From Arthrobacter sp. Leaf234 (GTDB lineage: Bacteria; Actinomycetota; Actinomycetes; Actinomycetales; Micrococcaceae): DNA of 64,000 nt. Made by a program: the position numbers and the translations under genes. The notes under the pieces are model-generated. The model made no database searches, was not told the origin of the DNA, and was given only the letters and a program-made list of their open reading frames with translations. Below are positions 19,169 through 27,386 of this stretch, one piece after another; the stretch's first letter is position 1, and each line of letters begins with the position of its first letter. The stretch covers positions 91,282-155,281 of the forward strand of contig NZ_LMLU01000001.1 of the NCBI RefSeq assembly GCF_001422665.1, read 5' to 3'.

Positions 19169-20115
19169 CCATCGTCCCGAACACCGTGCAGACGGCCGTC
19201 ATCGCCGGTGCGTCCGGCTTCATCGGGACGCACCTCGTCCGGCGCTTCACCGAGGCCGGGGTGGAGGTGCGCACCATCGGCCGCAGCGGGTCCGCCGTCT
19301 GGGGGGACACAGCGGCCCTCGCGAGCGCACTCGACGGAGCCGATGCCCTCGTCAACCTCGCCGGCCGGAGCGTCGACTGCCGCTACGGCAAGCGGAACGC
19401 GGACGCGATCTTCTCCTCCCGGGTCGACACCACCGAGGAGCTCGGGCGTGCCCTCGCCCTGTGCAGGGAGAGTGGTGGAACGCCGCCGCGGGTGTGGATA
19501 AACTCCAGCACCGGCACCATCTACCGGCATGCCATGGACCGGCCGCAGACCGAGGACGACGGCGACCTCGGCACCGGATTCTCCGTCGCGGTGGCACGGG
19601 CGTGGGAGCAGGCCCTCGCCGACGCCGCCACGCCCGGCGTGCGGAAGGTCGCCCTGCGCATCGCGATCGTCCTGGGCCCCGGCAGCGTCATGACTCCGCT
19701 CTCCACGCTGGCGCGGACAGGTCTGGGCGGCCGGATGGGGCCGGGCACGCAGAAGTTCAGCTGGATCCACCTCGACGACCTGTACCGCGCCGTCGTCCTC
19801 ATCGCTGCGACCCCGGCCCTCGAGGGTCCCGTCAACCTCGCAGCCCCCGGTGTGGTGACCAATGCCGAGCTGATGGCCGCCGTCCGCGAGCGCCTCCACG
19901 TCCCGGCCGGTCTGCCGACGCCGGCCTGGCTCCTCGAACTCGGCGGCGTGATCACCCGCACCGAGGCCGAGCTGGTCCTCAAGAGCCGGTGGGTCTCCCC
20001 GGGCAAACTCCTCGACGCCGGGTTCACGTTCGACCACCCCACCCTGGGCCCGGCGCTCCAGGAGATCCTCACCCCCGGCGGGGTGGAAGCGCCCGCACCG
20101 GTTCGGGCACACTAG
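19165..20115 (+). CDS. TIGR01777-type sugar-epimerase-like protein
   Basis: 316-residue extended SDR-type protein: nucleotide loop VIAGASGFIGTHLVRRF near the N-terminus, NLAGRSVDCRYGKRNADAI and WINSSTGTIYRHAMDRPQTE, where the Ser/Thr and Tyr of the SDR active site lie, and FSWIHLDDLYRAVVLI, all typical of the TIGR01777/DUF1731 family (YfcH, SulA-like cell-division-inhibitor homologues in old annotations). Natural substrate unknown. The ATG at 19165 overlaps the previous stop (ATGA), which decides the start against a longer frame upstream. Third gene of the tetR operon. Confidence 0.85.
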   Translation: MTIVPNTVQTAVIAGASGFIGTHLVRRFTEAGVEVRTIGRSGSAVWGDTAALASALDGADALVNLAGRSVDCRYGKRNADAIFSSRVDTTEELGRALALCRESGGTPPRVWINSSTGTIYRHAMDRPQTEDDGDLGTGFSVAVARAWEQALADAATPGVRKVALRIAIVLGPGSVMTPLSTLARTGLGGRMGPGTQKFSWIHLDDLYRAVVLIAATPALEGPVNLAAPGVVTNAELMAAVRERLHVPAGLPTPAWLLELGGVITRTEAELVLKSRWVSPGKLLDAGFTFDHPTLGPALQEILTPGGVEAPAPVRAH

Positions 20116-20119
20116 GGGC

Positions 20120-20941
20120 ATGCCCGATACCCAGACCCGCCCTGCCCCCGCCATCACCCTGACGATCGCCGGGTCCGAGGCGACCGGTGGCGCCGGTGCG
20201 CAGGCCGACCTCAAGACCTTCCAGGAGCTCGGTGTGTACGGCATCGTGGCGCTGACCTGCATCGTCTCCTTCGACCCGAAGAGGGACTGGCAGCACCGCT
20301 TCGTCCCCGTGGACCAGCAGGTCATCGCGGACCAGCTCGAGGCCATCCAGTCCTGCTACCCGCTCAGGACCGTGAAGCTCGGCATGCTCGGCACACCTGC
20401 CACCATCGACACCGTCGCCACCGCGCTCGGGAGCCAGGAGTGGGACCACGTGGTCCTCGACCCCGTGCTGATCTGCAAGGGCCAGGAGCCCGGCGCCGCG
20501 CTGGACACGGATCAGGCCCTGAAGGCGAACATCCTACCGCTGGCCACCTTCGTCACGCCGAACCACTTCGAGGCCGAATCACTCTCGGGCATCTCCATCG
20601 ACGATCTCGAGGACCTGAAGGAGGCCGCGCGGATCATCCACCGGCAGAGCGGCGCGGTGGTCCTCGCCAAGGGCGGCGTGCGCATCGAGGGCCCCGACGC
20701 CGTCGACGTCTACTTCGACGGCGAGACCCTTGAGGTGCTGTCCGAGCCCAAGGTCGGCGAGGTCGCCGTCAGTGGCGCGGGCTGCACGCTCGCCGCCGCC
20801 ATCGCTGCGGAGCTCTCCAAGGGCGCGGCTCCGCTCGACGCCGCGCGGACGGCGAAGGCCTTCGTCACGGAGGGCATCCGCAACCGGGTGGCGTCCAACG
20901 CACCGTTCGACGCCGTCTGGCAGGGCGGCGCGCGGGCCTGA
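20120..20941 (+). CDS. pdxK: Pyridoxine/hydroxymethylpyrimidine kinase family (PdxK/ThiD-like)
   Basis: 273-residue ribokinase-fold kinase. ITLTIAGSEATGGAGAQADLKTFQELGVYG is the ThiD/PdxK substrate block (read in two overlapping motifs, TIAGSEATGGAGAQADLK and FQELGVYG); VTPNHFEAESLSG and the anion-hole motif VSGAGCTLAAAIAAELSKG with catalytic Cys follow. The Cys in GAGCT is characteristic of the ThiD-like pyridoxal kinases of Gram-positive bacteria, hence pdxK rather than thiD; no thiamine genes are nearby. It begins 4 bp after the previous gene, so it may be the last gene of the tetR operon, although CACACT 6 nt before the ATG could be its own -10. Confidence 0.82.
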   Translation: MPDTQTRPAPAITLTIAGSEATGGAGAQADLKTFQELGVYGIVALTCIVSFDPKRDWQHRFVPVDQQVIADQLEAIQSCYPLRTVKLGMLGTPATIDTVATALGSQEWDHVVLDPVLICKGQEPGAALDTDQALKANILPLATFVTPNHFEAESLSGISIDDLEDLKEAARIIHRQSGAVVLAKGGVRIEGPDAVDVYFDGETLEVLSEPKVGEVAVSGAGCTLAAAIAAELSKGAAPLDAARTAKAFVTEGIRNRVASNAPFDAVWQGGARA

Positions 20942-20971
20942 CGGACCCGCCGCGCGGAGGATGCGCCCCGG

Positions 20972-21463
20972 ATGAGGAGCCCGGAGGAGGACGACGGCCG
21001 GGGCGAGAGCAGCAACCAGCGCCTGGACCGCAACTGGCAGGAGATGCTGCAGGAGCTGCGCGTGATGCAGACCGGCATCCAGATCCTGACGGGCTTCCTC
21101 CTGACGCTGCCCTTCCAGAGCCGCTTCACCGAACTCGATGACGTCCAGGTCACCGTGTATCTCTGCCTGGTCTGCCTGTCCGCCCTGATCACGGCACTCG
21201 TGCTGACCTCGGTCAACCTGCACCGCGTCCTCTTCGGCCTCCGTGTGAAGGCGACGCTCGTCCGCCACACCGCGGCCCTCATCCGGACGACCATCGCCCT
21301 CGTGGGGCTGGTGCTCGCCGGTACGGCGTGGCTGGTCTTCGACCTGGTGGTGAACCGTGCGGCGGGGCTGACCGTCGGCGCGTCCGTGCTCGCCGTCGTG
21401 CTGGTCCTCTGGGTCGTGTACCCCCTCGGTGTCCGGCGCGCAGCCCTGCGACGGCGGGCCTGA
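20972..21463 (+). CDS. DUF6328-like membrane protein
   Basis: 163 residues: a charged N-terminal 25 residues, then the conserved amphipathic block RLDRNWQEMLQELRVMQTGIQ, followed by four membrane spans (near 37-55, 62-85, 103-125 and 131-152). The block immediately before the first span (ELRVMQTGIQILTGFLLTLPFQ) is what marks the DUF6328 family; its function is unknown. The gene lies 30 bp after the kinase and may be in the same transcript. It ends 12 bp from the convergent LytR_C gene. Confidence 0.75.
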   Translation: MRSPEEDDGRGESSNQRLDRNWQEMLQELRVMQTGIQILTGFLLTLPFQSRFTELDDVQVTVYLCLVCLSALITALVLTSVNLHRVLFGLRVKATLVRHTAALIRTTIALVGLVLAGTAWLVFDLVVNRAAGLTVGASVLAVVLVLWVVYPLGVRRAALRRRA

Positions 21464-21475
21464 CGCCCACGCCTG

Positions 21476-22153
21476 CTAGGGAGCGGCGGGAGTCGGGGCG
21501 GGCGTCTCGTCCCCACCGGCGCACCTGAGCGCCGCGGGGGTGATGTCGACGCCCTCCGGGGGCACGATGCCCGTATAGGAGGACCCGACGATCACGTCCA
21601 CCGTCCGGTCCTCGCGATCGTCGGCCACATAGAGCGAATCGGGGATCGTCCGCTGCACGGTGAACGCGTTGGCTCGTCCGCCCTCGCCCGAGACGATGAT
21701 CGCCGTCATCCCGGTGGATCCGACCTGCCTGTTGCCGATGTCCCGCACCGCGAAGGCGCGCCCGCGCAGCTGGTCGGCCGCCGTCGTCGCCAGGCCGTCG
21801 ATCGTGGTGCTGTTGAAGACGTTGACGGTGATCGCGCTCGGGTCCTGGTAGTCGAACGGCCCGGCCGGGCAGGTGGACGTCGGTTCGGGGGAGGCCTCGG
21901 CCGCACCGACGCTGATGTCACCCCGGGCGATCCCGAGCGCCACGTACACGGCGGCGGCGAGCAAGCCGATCAGGACGACCAGCACCACTCCGTGGCGGAT
22001 GCGCCGCATCGAGGCACGACGTCGACGGGCGGCGTCGTCCTCCTGGAACACCGCGCCGAGATCCGTCTCCGTGACGATCCTGTGCCCGTGCCACTCGGTG
22101 GGATCCCGCTTCGCCTGCGCCCGCTGACGGCGCGGCGAGTCCTCCTCAGTCAT
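21476..22153 (-). CDS. LytR C-terminal-domain membrane protein
   Basis: 225 residues: cytosolic basic/acidic N-terminus (~50), one membrane span (HGVVLVVLIGLLAAAVYVAL, ~57-76), then an extracellular LytR_C (CpsA/LytR C-terminal) domain starting AITVNVFNSTTIDGLATTAADQL, with the expected V-x-V-x-N-x-T and ...RDIGNRQVGSTGMTAIIVSG. The catalytic LytR_CpsA_Psr domain is absent, as in many actinobacterial solo LytR_C proteins. Start at ATG 22153 (MTEEDSPRR); it overlaps the end of the upstream 99-residue gene by 8 bp, so the two are co-expressed. A cell-envelope role is likely but unproven. Confidence 0.85.
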   Translation of the reverse strand: MTEEDSPRRQRAQAKRDPTEWHGHRIVTETDLGAVFQEDDAARRRRASMRRIRHGVVLVVLIGLLAAAVYVALGIARGDISVGAAEASPEPTSTCPAGPFDYQDPSAITVNVFNSTTIDGLATTAADQLRGRAFAVRDIGNRQVGSTGMTAIIVSGEGGRANAFTVQRTIPDSLYVADDREDRTVDVIVGSSYTGIVPPEGVDITPAALRCAGGDETPAPTPAAP

Positions 22154-22445
22154 TGAGGACGAGGACCCTCGCGTGCAGGATGGTCCGCTGGTGCAGCGCG
22201 GTCCGCACGGCGCGGTGCAGGCCGTCCTCCAGGTACATGGTCTCGTTCCACTGCACCACATGGGGGAACAGGTCGCCGAAGAAGGTCGAGTCCTCGGCCA
22301 GCAGCGCCTCGAGGTCGAGCGTCGTCTTGGTGGTCACGAGTTCGTCGAGCCGGACCTGCCGCGGGGGCACCTCGGCCCAGTCCTTGGGGGTCACGTGTCC
22401 GTGGTCGGGGTACGGCCGGCCGTCACTGACTGCTTTGAAGATCAC
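22146..22445 (-). CDS. Conserved 99-residue protein (VapB-antitoxin-like annotation in relatives)
   Basis: 99 residues starting at a GTG (MIFKAVSDGRPYPDHGH). The block PPRQVRLDELVTTKTTLDLEALL followed by AEDSTFFGDLFPHVVQW and LEDGLHRAVRTALHQRTILHARVLVL is highly regular. From memory, close relatives in Arthrobacter are labelled VapB-family antitoxin, but no PIN-domain toxin is nearby and the protein lacks an obvious DNA-binding motif, so I do not adopt that function. It precedes and overlaps a LytR_C gene. A TAGGCT box lies 6 nt before its start. Confidence 0.75.
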   Translation of the reverse strand: MIFKAVSDGRPYPDHGHVTPKDWAEVPPRQVRLDELVTTKTTLDLEALLAEDSTFFGDLFPHVVQWNETMYLEDGLHRAVRTALHQRTILHARVLVLND

Positions 22446-22451
22446 TGCTAC

Positions 22452-22457
22452 AGCCTA
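22452..22457 (-). promoter_or_regulatory. -10 box of predicted leaderless promoter
   Basis: On the minus strand TAGGCT is followed by 6 nt and the GTG start at 22445. Predicted leaderless mRNA for the 99-residue gene and LytR_C partner. Confidence 0.5.
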
Positions 22458-22544
22458 GGTAATTGCGCGGGGCAATGGAACGCGGTCGCCCGGAAGCAGG
22501 CATCTCGTGGCCCAAAGGTTACCCCCGGGCACGGAACGCACACG

Positions 22545-22928
22545 TCAGAAGTCGACACCGCACTGCAGGACGACGTTGGCGTAGGGAGTGGCCTCTCCGG
22601 TCCGGATGATGAGCCGCGCCTCGGACAGGAGTGCCTTCAGGTCCTCGTGGGAGATCCGTGTGGGCTGCAGGCCCCTGTCCTCGAGCCAGGCGTCCACGGC
22701 CGACCCCCGGGCCTCCGCGGCGGCCGTACTGCCCTCCACCACGATCTCGGCGAGCACCGCGTCCAGCACCTGGGTGAAGGACGGGATTCCGCGCACCAGC
22801 GCCAGGTCCAGGACGGACGCCGAATCCGGCAGCGGGAGTCCGCAGTCGGCGATGACCACGAGGTGGCCGTGGCCGAGCGTCGCCAGAGCCCGGCTGAGGG
22901 GTGCGTTGATGATGCCTGACTTCTTCAC
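22545..22928 (-). CDS. rbsD: D-ribose pyranase
   Basis: 127 residues. Interconverts beta-pyranose and beta-furanose forms of ribose so that ribokinase can act. MKKSGIINAPLSRALATLGHGHLVVIADCGLPLP is the family start (here in two motifs: KKSGIINAPLSRALA and GHGHLVVIADCGLPLP, which contains the catalytic His and Asp); the C-terminal TGEATPYANVVLQCGVDF is also conserved. Last gene of the rbs operon; its GTG overlaps the rbsK stop (GTGA). Confidence 0.95.
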   Translation of the reverse strand: MKKSGIINAPLSRALATLGHGHLVVIADCGLPLPDSASVLDLALVRGIPSFTQVLDAVLAEIVVEGSTAAAEARGSAVDAWLEDRGLQPTRISHEDLKALLSEARLIIRTGEATPYANVVLQCGVDF

Positions 22929-23878
22929 GGACTCGATTCCTGCTGGGGACCCGCGATGCGCGGGTGCTGTGGTTCGGGCAGCTCGTCATCGAGCGTGGGG
23001 TAGGAGGGCTGGGCTCCCGGGTGCTGGACGGCGTAGGAGCCGACGCGGACGGCGAAGTGCACGGCATCGTCGAGGGTGCTCCCGGCGGCGAGCCGGGCCG
23101 CGAGCGCGCCCACGAAGGCGTCCCCCGCACCCGTGGTGTCCACCGCGGAGACCGTGGGCGCCGGGACCGGACGCACGGCGGCACCGTCGGACAGCAGCGC
23201 TCCCGCGCCGCCGAGCGTCATCACCACGGAGGCGAAGCCGCAGGCGAGGAGCGCCTCGACCACGGAGCCGTGGCCGCCCGTCGCGGCTCCGCCGAGCTGC
23301 TCGAGGACCAGGGCTCCCTCGTGCTCATTGACCACGAGCGGATCTGCCCGGAGCAGGACGTCGCGCTCGATCCCGATGACGGGCGCCAGGTTGACGACGA
23401 CGCGCCCGGTAGCGGCCCGCACAGCGGCCTCGATGGATGCTGCCGGCAGTTCGCCCTGGACGATGACGACGGCAGCGCCGCGGATCGCCTCCGCGGACGC
23501 CGCAACGAGGTCCGCCGTGACCTGCTTGTTGGCACCGGGCAGCACCACGATGGTGTTCTCCCCGTCGTCGGACACCTCGACGACGGCGACGCCGGTCCCG
23601 CCGTCGAGCCTGCTGACCGCGCCGAGGTCGACGCCCGCGGCCGACAGTGCGGACAACGCGACGTCCGCGTAGGCGTCCGATCCCACGGCACCGATCATCG
23701 CGACGTCCGCGCCCAGCAGCGCGGCCGCCACCGCCTGGTTGGCGCCCTTGCCGCCGGGCAGCACCGTCATCGAGCGCCCGAGCACGGTCTCACCAGGGTG
23801 CGGGTGCCGTGCGAGGGTGACCACGAGGTCCGCGTTGATGGACCCGACGACGACGATGCCCGGCGACAGTGTGCTCAT
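22925..23878 (-). CDS. rbsK: Ribokinase
   Basis: 317 residues; phosphorylates ribose at O5. Ribose-binding N-terminus GSINADLVVTLARHPHPGET, GGKGANQAVAAALLG (signature 1), NLAPVIGIERDVLLRADPLV with the NxxE-like region, and the catalytic block VSAVDTTGAGDAFVGALAA, whose Asp is the general base and Gly-Ala-Gly the anion hole. Directly abuts rbsB (0 bp gap) and overlaps rbsD by 4 bp. The C-terminal ~20 residues are longer than usual and polar. Confidence 0.95.
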   Translation of the reverse strand: MSTLSPGIVVVGSINADLVVTLARHPHPGETVLGRSMTVLPGGKGANQAVAAALLGADVAMIGAVGSDAYADVALSALSAAGVDLGAVSRLDGGTGVAVVEVSDDGENTIVVLPGANKQVTADLVAASAEAIRGAAVVIVQGELPAASIEAAVRAATGRVVVNLAPVIGIERDVLLRADPLVVNEHEGALVLEQLGGAATGGHGSVVEALLACGFASVVMTLGGAGALLSDGAAVRPVPAPTVSAVDTTGAGDAFVGALAARLAAGSTLDDAVHFAVRVGSYAVQHPGAQPSYPTLDDELPEPQHPRIAGPQQESSP

Positions 23879-24823
23879 CTAGGCGAAGTCCGCGACATTC
23901 TCGGTGGTGACGGTCGTGACGGGGACCGGGATGGCTTCCTCGACGGCCTCCTCATCGAGCAGCTGCACGAGGACCTCGACGGAGCGCTTGCCCAGCTCGG
24001 CGGGCTGCTGCGCGATCGTCGCGGTGAGCGTGCCGGCCTCGATGGCGGCCAGGCCGTCGGCCGTGCCGTCGAACCCGACGACCTTCACGTCCTCGCCGGC
24101 CCGGGCGCCGAGGGCCTGGATGGCACCGAGGGCCATCTCGTCGTTCTCGGCGAAGAGACCGGTGACCCCCGGATTCGCCTGCAGGAGATTGGTGGCCACG
24201 TTGAGGGCCTCGGCACGATCGAAGTTGGCGGTCTGCTGGGCGACGATCTCGATGCCGGGGTAGGCCTCCATGCCTTCGGCGAAGCCGGCTCCCCGGTCGC
24301 GGCTGGCGGAGGTCCCGGCGACACCCTGGAGGACGATCACCGTGCCCTGCTCCCCCATCGCCTTCGCGAGCTCGTCCGCGGCCTGCTTGCCGCCGGCCAC
24401 GTTGTCGCTGGAGACGAGGGACTGGACCTCGGCGCCGTTGACAGCGCGGTCCACGGCGACGATCGGCGTGCTGTTCGACACGAGGGGGGCCACCGACGCT
24501 GCTGCGGCGTCGGAGTCCACGGGATTGATGATCACGCCGTCGGTGCCGCTGGTCGCCGCGGTGGCGAGCTGGTTGGTCTGGGTGGCGGAATCGTTCTGGG
24601 CGTCGACCACTTCGAGGTCGACGCCTGCTGCGTCCGCCGCTTCCTGGGCGCCGTCACGCAGTTCGACGAAGAACGGGTTGTTCAGCGTGGAGACGGAGAG
24701 CGTGACGCTCCGGTTGTCCGCGGCGGCGTCGTCACCGCCGCGATTGCACGCCGTGGTGCCGAGGAGCAGGGCGAGCGACATGGTGACGGCCGCGGCCTTG
24801 AGGGGTGTGGAGGAGTTCATCAT
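23879..24823 (-). CDS. rbsB: Ribose ABC transporter substrate-binding lipoprotein
   Basis: 314 residues. N-terminal lipoprotein signal: MSLALLLGTTACN gives a lipobox with Cys near residue 26. The Peripla_BP_4 fold follows: VTLSVSTLNNPFFVELRDGA, DGVIINPVDSDAAAASVAPL, VDRAVNGAEVQSLVSSDN, LQGVAGTSASRDRGAGF and GLFAENDEMALGAIQAL, matching ribose-binding proteins. Two ATGs stand in tandem (24823 and 24820); AAGGA lies just upstream of the first. It delivers ribose to RbsC/RbsA at the membrane. A longer upstream frame is not supported. Confidence 0.95.
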   Translation of the reverse strand: MMNSSTPLKAAAVTMSLALLLGTTACNRGGDDAAADNRSVTLSVSTLNNPFFVELRDGAQEAADAAGVDLEVVDAQNDSATQTNQLATAATSGTDGVIINPVDSDAAAASVAPLVSNSTPIVAVDRAVNGAEVQSLVSSDNVAGGKQAADELAKAMGEQGTVIVLQGVAGTSASRDRGAGFAEGMEAYPGIEIVAQQTANFDRAEALNVATNLLQANPGVTGLFAENDEMALGAIQALGARAGEDVKVVGFDGTADGLAAIEAGTLTATIAQQPAELGKRSVEVLVQLLDEEAVEEAIPVPVTTVTTENVADFA

Positions 24824-24879
24824 CGGATCCTTCTGGAGTGGGGGTGGTGTTTCGGACGGGACGGTGCTGCGGGGTGGGG

Positions 24880-25860
24880 CTAGTGGCCGGTCTTCCGGCG
24901 GAGGGAGTCGATGCCGACGGCGAGGGCGATGACCACGCCGATCACCACCTGCTGCCAGAAGGAGGACACGTTGAGCAGGTTCAGGCCGTTGCGGATGACC
25001 ACGAGCACCAGCGCGCCGATCAGGGTGCCGCTGATCCGGCCGATGCCCCCGGCGAGGGAGGCTCCGCCGATGACCACGGCGGCGATGGCGTCGAGCTCGT
25101 AGCCCGCCGCGGCCTGGGGCTGTGCGGAGTCCAGGCGACCGGAGAGCAGCAGCCCCGCGAGGGCTGCGAACAGGCCGGACAGCGCGAAGACCGTGACGAG
25201 GACCCGGCGCACGGGGATGCCCGAGAGGCGGGCTGCCTCCGTGTTGCCGCCGACCGCATACATGTAGCGGCCGATCACGGTGTAGTTGAGGATCAGGGCG
25301 GCCACGATCCCGGCGATCACGAGGATCACGATCGGCATGGGGACGGGACCCACGTTGCCGCCGAGGAAGGACACGGCGGGCGCCGTCGCGATGGGCCTGC
25401 CGTCGGAGAGCACGAGCGTGAGTCCGCGGGCCACACTGAGCATCGCGAGGGTCGCGATGAAGGAGGGCAGCCTGCCGAAGGCGACCGCGAATCCGCTGAC
25501 GGCGCCGGCGAGCGTCCCGACGAGGAGTCCGCCGATCAGTGCCAGCCATCCCGGCAGGGCCGCGGTGCTGAACATGTAGGCGGACCCCATGGCGCTGAGC
25601 GCGGCGACGGAGCCCACCGAGAGGTCGATCCCGCCGGCCACGATCACGAAGGTCAGACCGAAGGCGAGGACGGCGATGACCGACGCCTGGATCCCGATGT
25701 TCAGGAGGTTCGGCCCGGTCAGGAAGTCCGGAGTCGCGATGAAGAGCGCGAGCCCGAGGACCACGAGACCCACGAGAGCGCCGTTCTCCGCGACGAACGT
25801 CCTGACCCGGGTGGCGCCCGTACCGGGCTTCCGTACGGCTGGTCGGCTTGCGATGCTCAT
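24880..25860 (-). CDS. rbsC: Ribose ABC transporter permease
   Basis: 326 residues with about ten hydrophobic segments. The BPD_transp_2 family blocks are GLTFVIVAGGIDLSVGSVAAL and AVVIGGASLAGGIGRISGTL, both characteristic of RbsC/XylH permeases. The first ~25 residues are polar and basic. It overlaps rbsA by 4 bp and is followed by rbsB after 56 bp. Confidence 0.95.
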   Translation of the reverse strand: MSIASRPAVRKPGTGATRVRTFVAENGALVGLVVLGLALFIATPDFLTGPNLLNIGIQASVIAVLAFGLTFVIVAGGIDLSVGSVAALSAMGSAYMFSTAALPGWLALIGGLLVGTLAGAVSGFAVAFGRLPSFIATLAMLSVARGLTLVLSDGRPIATAPAVSFLGGNVGPVPMPIVILVIAGIVAALILNYTVIGRYMYAVGGNTEAARLSGIPVRRVLVTVFALSGLFAALAGLLLSGRLDSAQPQAAAGYELDAIAAVVIGGASLAGGIGRISGTLIGALVLVVIRNGLNLLNVSSFWQQVVIGVVIALAVGIDSLRRKTGH

Positions 25861-27386
25861 GCCTCGTCCTTCATCTGCTGGTCTTCGAGGTCCCTCTGCA
25901 CGTCACGGACGGCGAGGGACATGACGGCGTCCTGGGTTGCGGTGGTGGCGTCGAGTTCGCCCGAGATGTGGCCGCCGCTCATCACGAGGATGCGGTCCGC
26001 CATCCCGAGGACCTCGGGGAGTTCGCTGGAGACCATCACGACGGCGCCTCCGGCAGCCGTGATGGCATTGATCAACTCGTAGATCTCGACCTTGGCCCCG
26101 ACATCGACGCCGCGTGTCGGTTCGTCCAGCAGCAGGACCGAGGATTCGGCGAGGATCCACCGCGCGAAGACGGCTTTCTGCTGGTTGCCTCCGGACAGGC
26201 TGCCCACGGGCTGATCGAGATCACGCATCCGGATGCGCAGGGTGTCCGCCACGCCCTGCGCACGGGCGCGCTGGCCGGCGAAGTCGACGACTCCCGCCTT
26301 CGCCGTCGAGGCCAGGGTCGCGTAGCCGATGTTGTCGTTGACGCTCGCTCCCAGCACGAGGCCCTGCACCTTCCGGTCCTCGGGAACGTGGCCCACGCCG
26401 GCGCGGATGGCTGCCCCGACGTCGAGCCTCGGCAGCTCCCTGCCGCGGACGGCGACGGAACCCGTGAGGTAGGGATCGACGCCCGCGATGGCCCGCACCA
26501 CTTCGGTGCGTCCCGCCCCGACGAGCCCGGCGAGGGCCACGACCTCCCCGGCGTGCACCTCGAAGGAGACGTCGTTGACCATTCCCTTCGTGGAGAGGTT
26601 CCGGACCGACAGGAGTGTCTCGGGGGCGCCGTCGAACTCACGGCGGCGCGGGAACTGCTGCGCGATGTCGCGGCCCACCATCAGGCGGACGAGCTCGTCC
26701 TCGTCGGTGGTCGCGGGAACCTCGGCGATGAAGGTACCGTCCCGGAGGACGGACACGGAATCCCCGATCGCGGCGATCTCGTCGAGGTGGTGGGAGATGA
26801 AGACCATGCCGACGCCGCGGGCCCGGAGGTCGTCGACGACGCCGAACAGGGCTGCGATCTCGCGCTTGGTCAGTGCCGCCGTGGGTTCGTCGAGGATGAG
26901 CATGCGGGCATCCATGCTCAGCGCCTTCGCGATCTCGACGAGCTGCTGCCGGGCGATGCCGAGTTCACCGACGTGCTGGTCCACATCGAGGTCCAGGCCG
27001 ATCAGGGCGAGGGCCGCGCGGGCGTTCTCCTTCATCCTCCGCCGATCCACGAGCCCGAAGCGCTTCGGCAGCCGTCCCAGCGAGATGTTCTCGGCGATGC
27101 TCATGGAGCCCACGAGGTTGAGTTCCTGGTGGATGGTGGCGATGCCGAGTGCCTCGGAGGCCTTCGTGTCCGGCAGGGTAACGTCGCGGCCGTCGACGAG
27201 GATCCGACCGCCGTCGGGCTGGTACACCCCCGCCATCATCTTGATGAGCGTCGACTTCCCGGCGCCGTTCTCCCCCAGGAGTACCTGGACCCTGCCGGGG
27301 TGGACGTCCACGGAGACGCCGTCGATGACGGTGACCGATCCGAAGGACTTCGTCACGCGCTCGAGGGACAGGATGGGCGTGCTCAT
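25857..27386 (-). CDS. rbsA: Ribose ABC transporter ATP-binding protein (two ABC domains)
   Basis: 509 residues with duplicated ABC modules. N-module: Walker A GENGAGKSTLIKM (near 37-49), signature LGIARQQLVEIAKAL, Walker B MLILDEPTAAL. C-module: degenerate Walker A (GLVGAGRTEVVRAIAG), signature SLSGGNQQKAVFARWIL, Walker B VLLLDEPTRGVDVG. This asymmetry is normal for sugar ABC ATPases of the RbsA type. Overlaps both rbsR and rbsC by 4 bp. Confidence 0.96.
   Translation of the reverse strand: MSTPILSLERVTKSFGSVTVIDGVSVDVHPGRVQVLLGENGAGKSTLIKMMAGVYQPDGGRILVDGRDVTLPDTKASEALGIATIHQELNLVGSMSIAENISLGRLPKRFGLVDRRRMKENARAALALIGLDLDVDQHVGELGIARQQLVEIAKALSMDARMLILDEPTAALTKREIAALFGVVDDLRARGVGMVFISHHLDEIAAIGDSVSVLRDGTFIAEVPATTDEDELVRLMVGRDIAQQFPRRREFDGAPETLLSVRNLSTKGMVNDVSFEVHAGEVVALAGLVGAGRTEVVRAIAGVDPYLTGSVAVRGRELPRLDVGAAIRAGVGHVPEDRKVQGLVLGASVNDNIGYATLASTAKAGVVDFAGQRARAQGVADTLRIRMRDLDQPVGSLSGGNQQKAVFARWILAESSVLLLDEPTRGVDVGAKVEIYELINAITAAGGAVVMVSSELPEVLGMADRILVMSGGHISGELDATTATQDAVMSLAVRDVQRDLEDQQMKDEA

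Noticed and set aside
22146-22445. VapBC toxin-antitoxin system
   Set aside because: No PIN-domain toxin adjoins the gene; the partner is a LytR_C membrane protein, so only the annotation of relatives hints at VapB.
22964-24883. Plus-strand open frame opposite rbsK and rbsB
   Set aside because: Antisense shadow; the rbs operon on the other strand is complete and tightly spaced.
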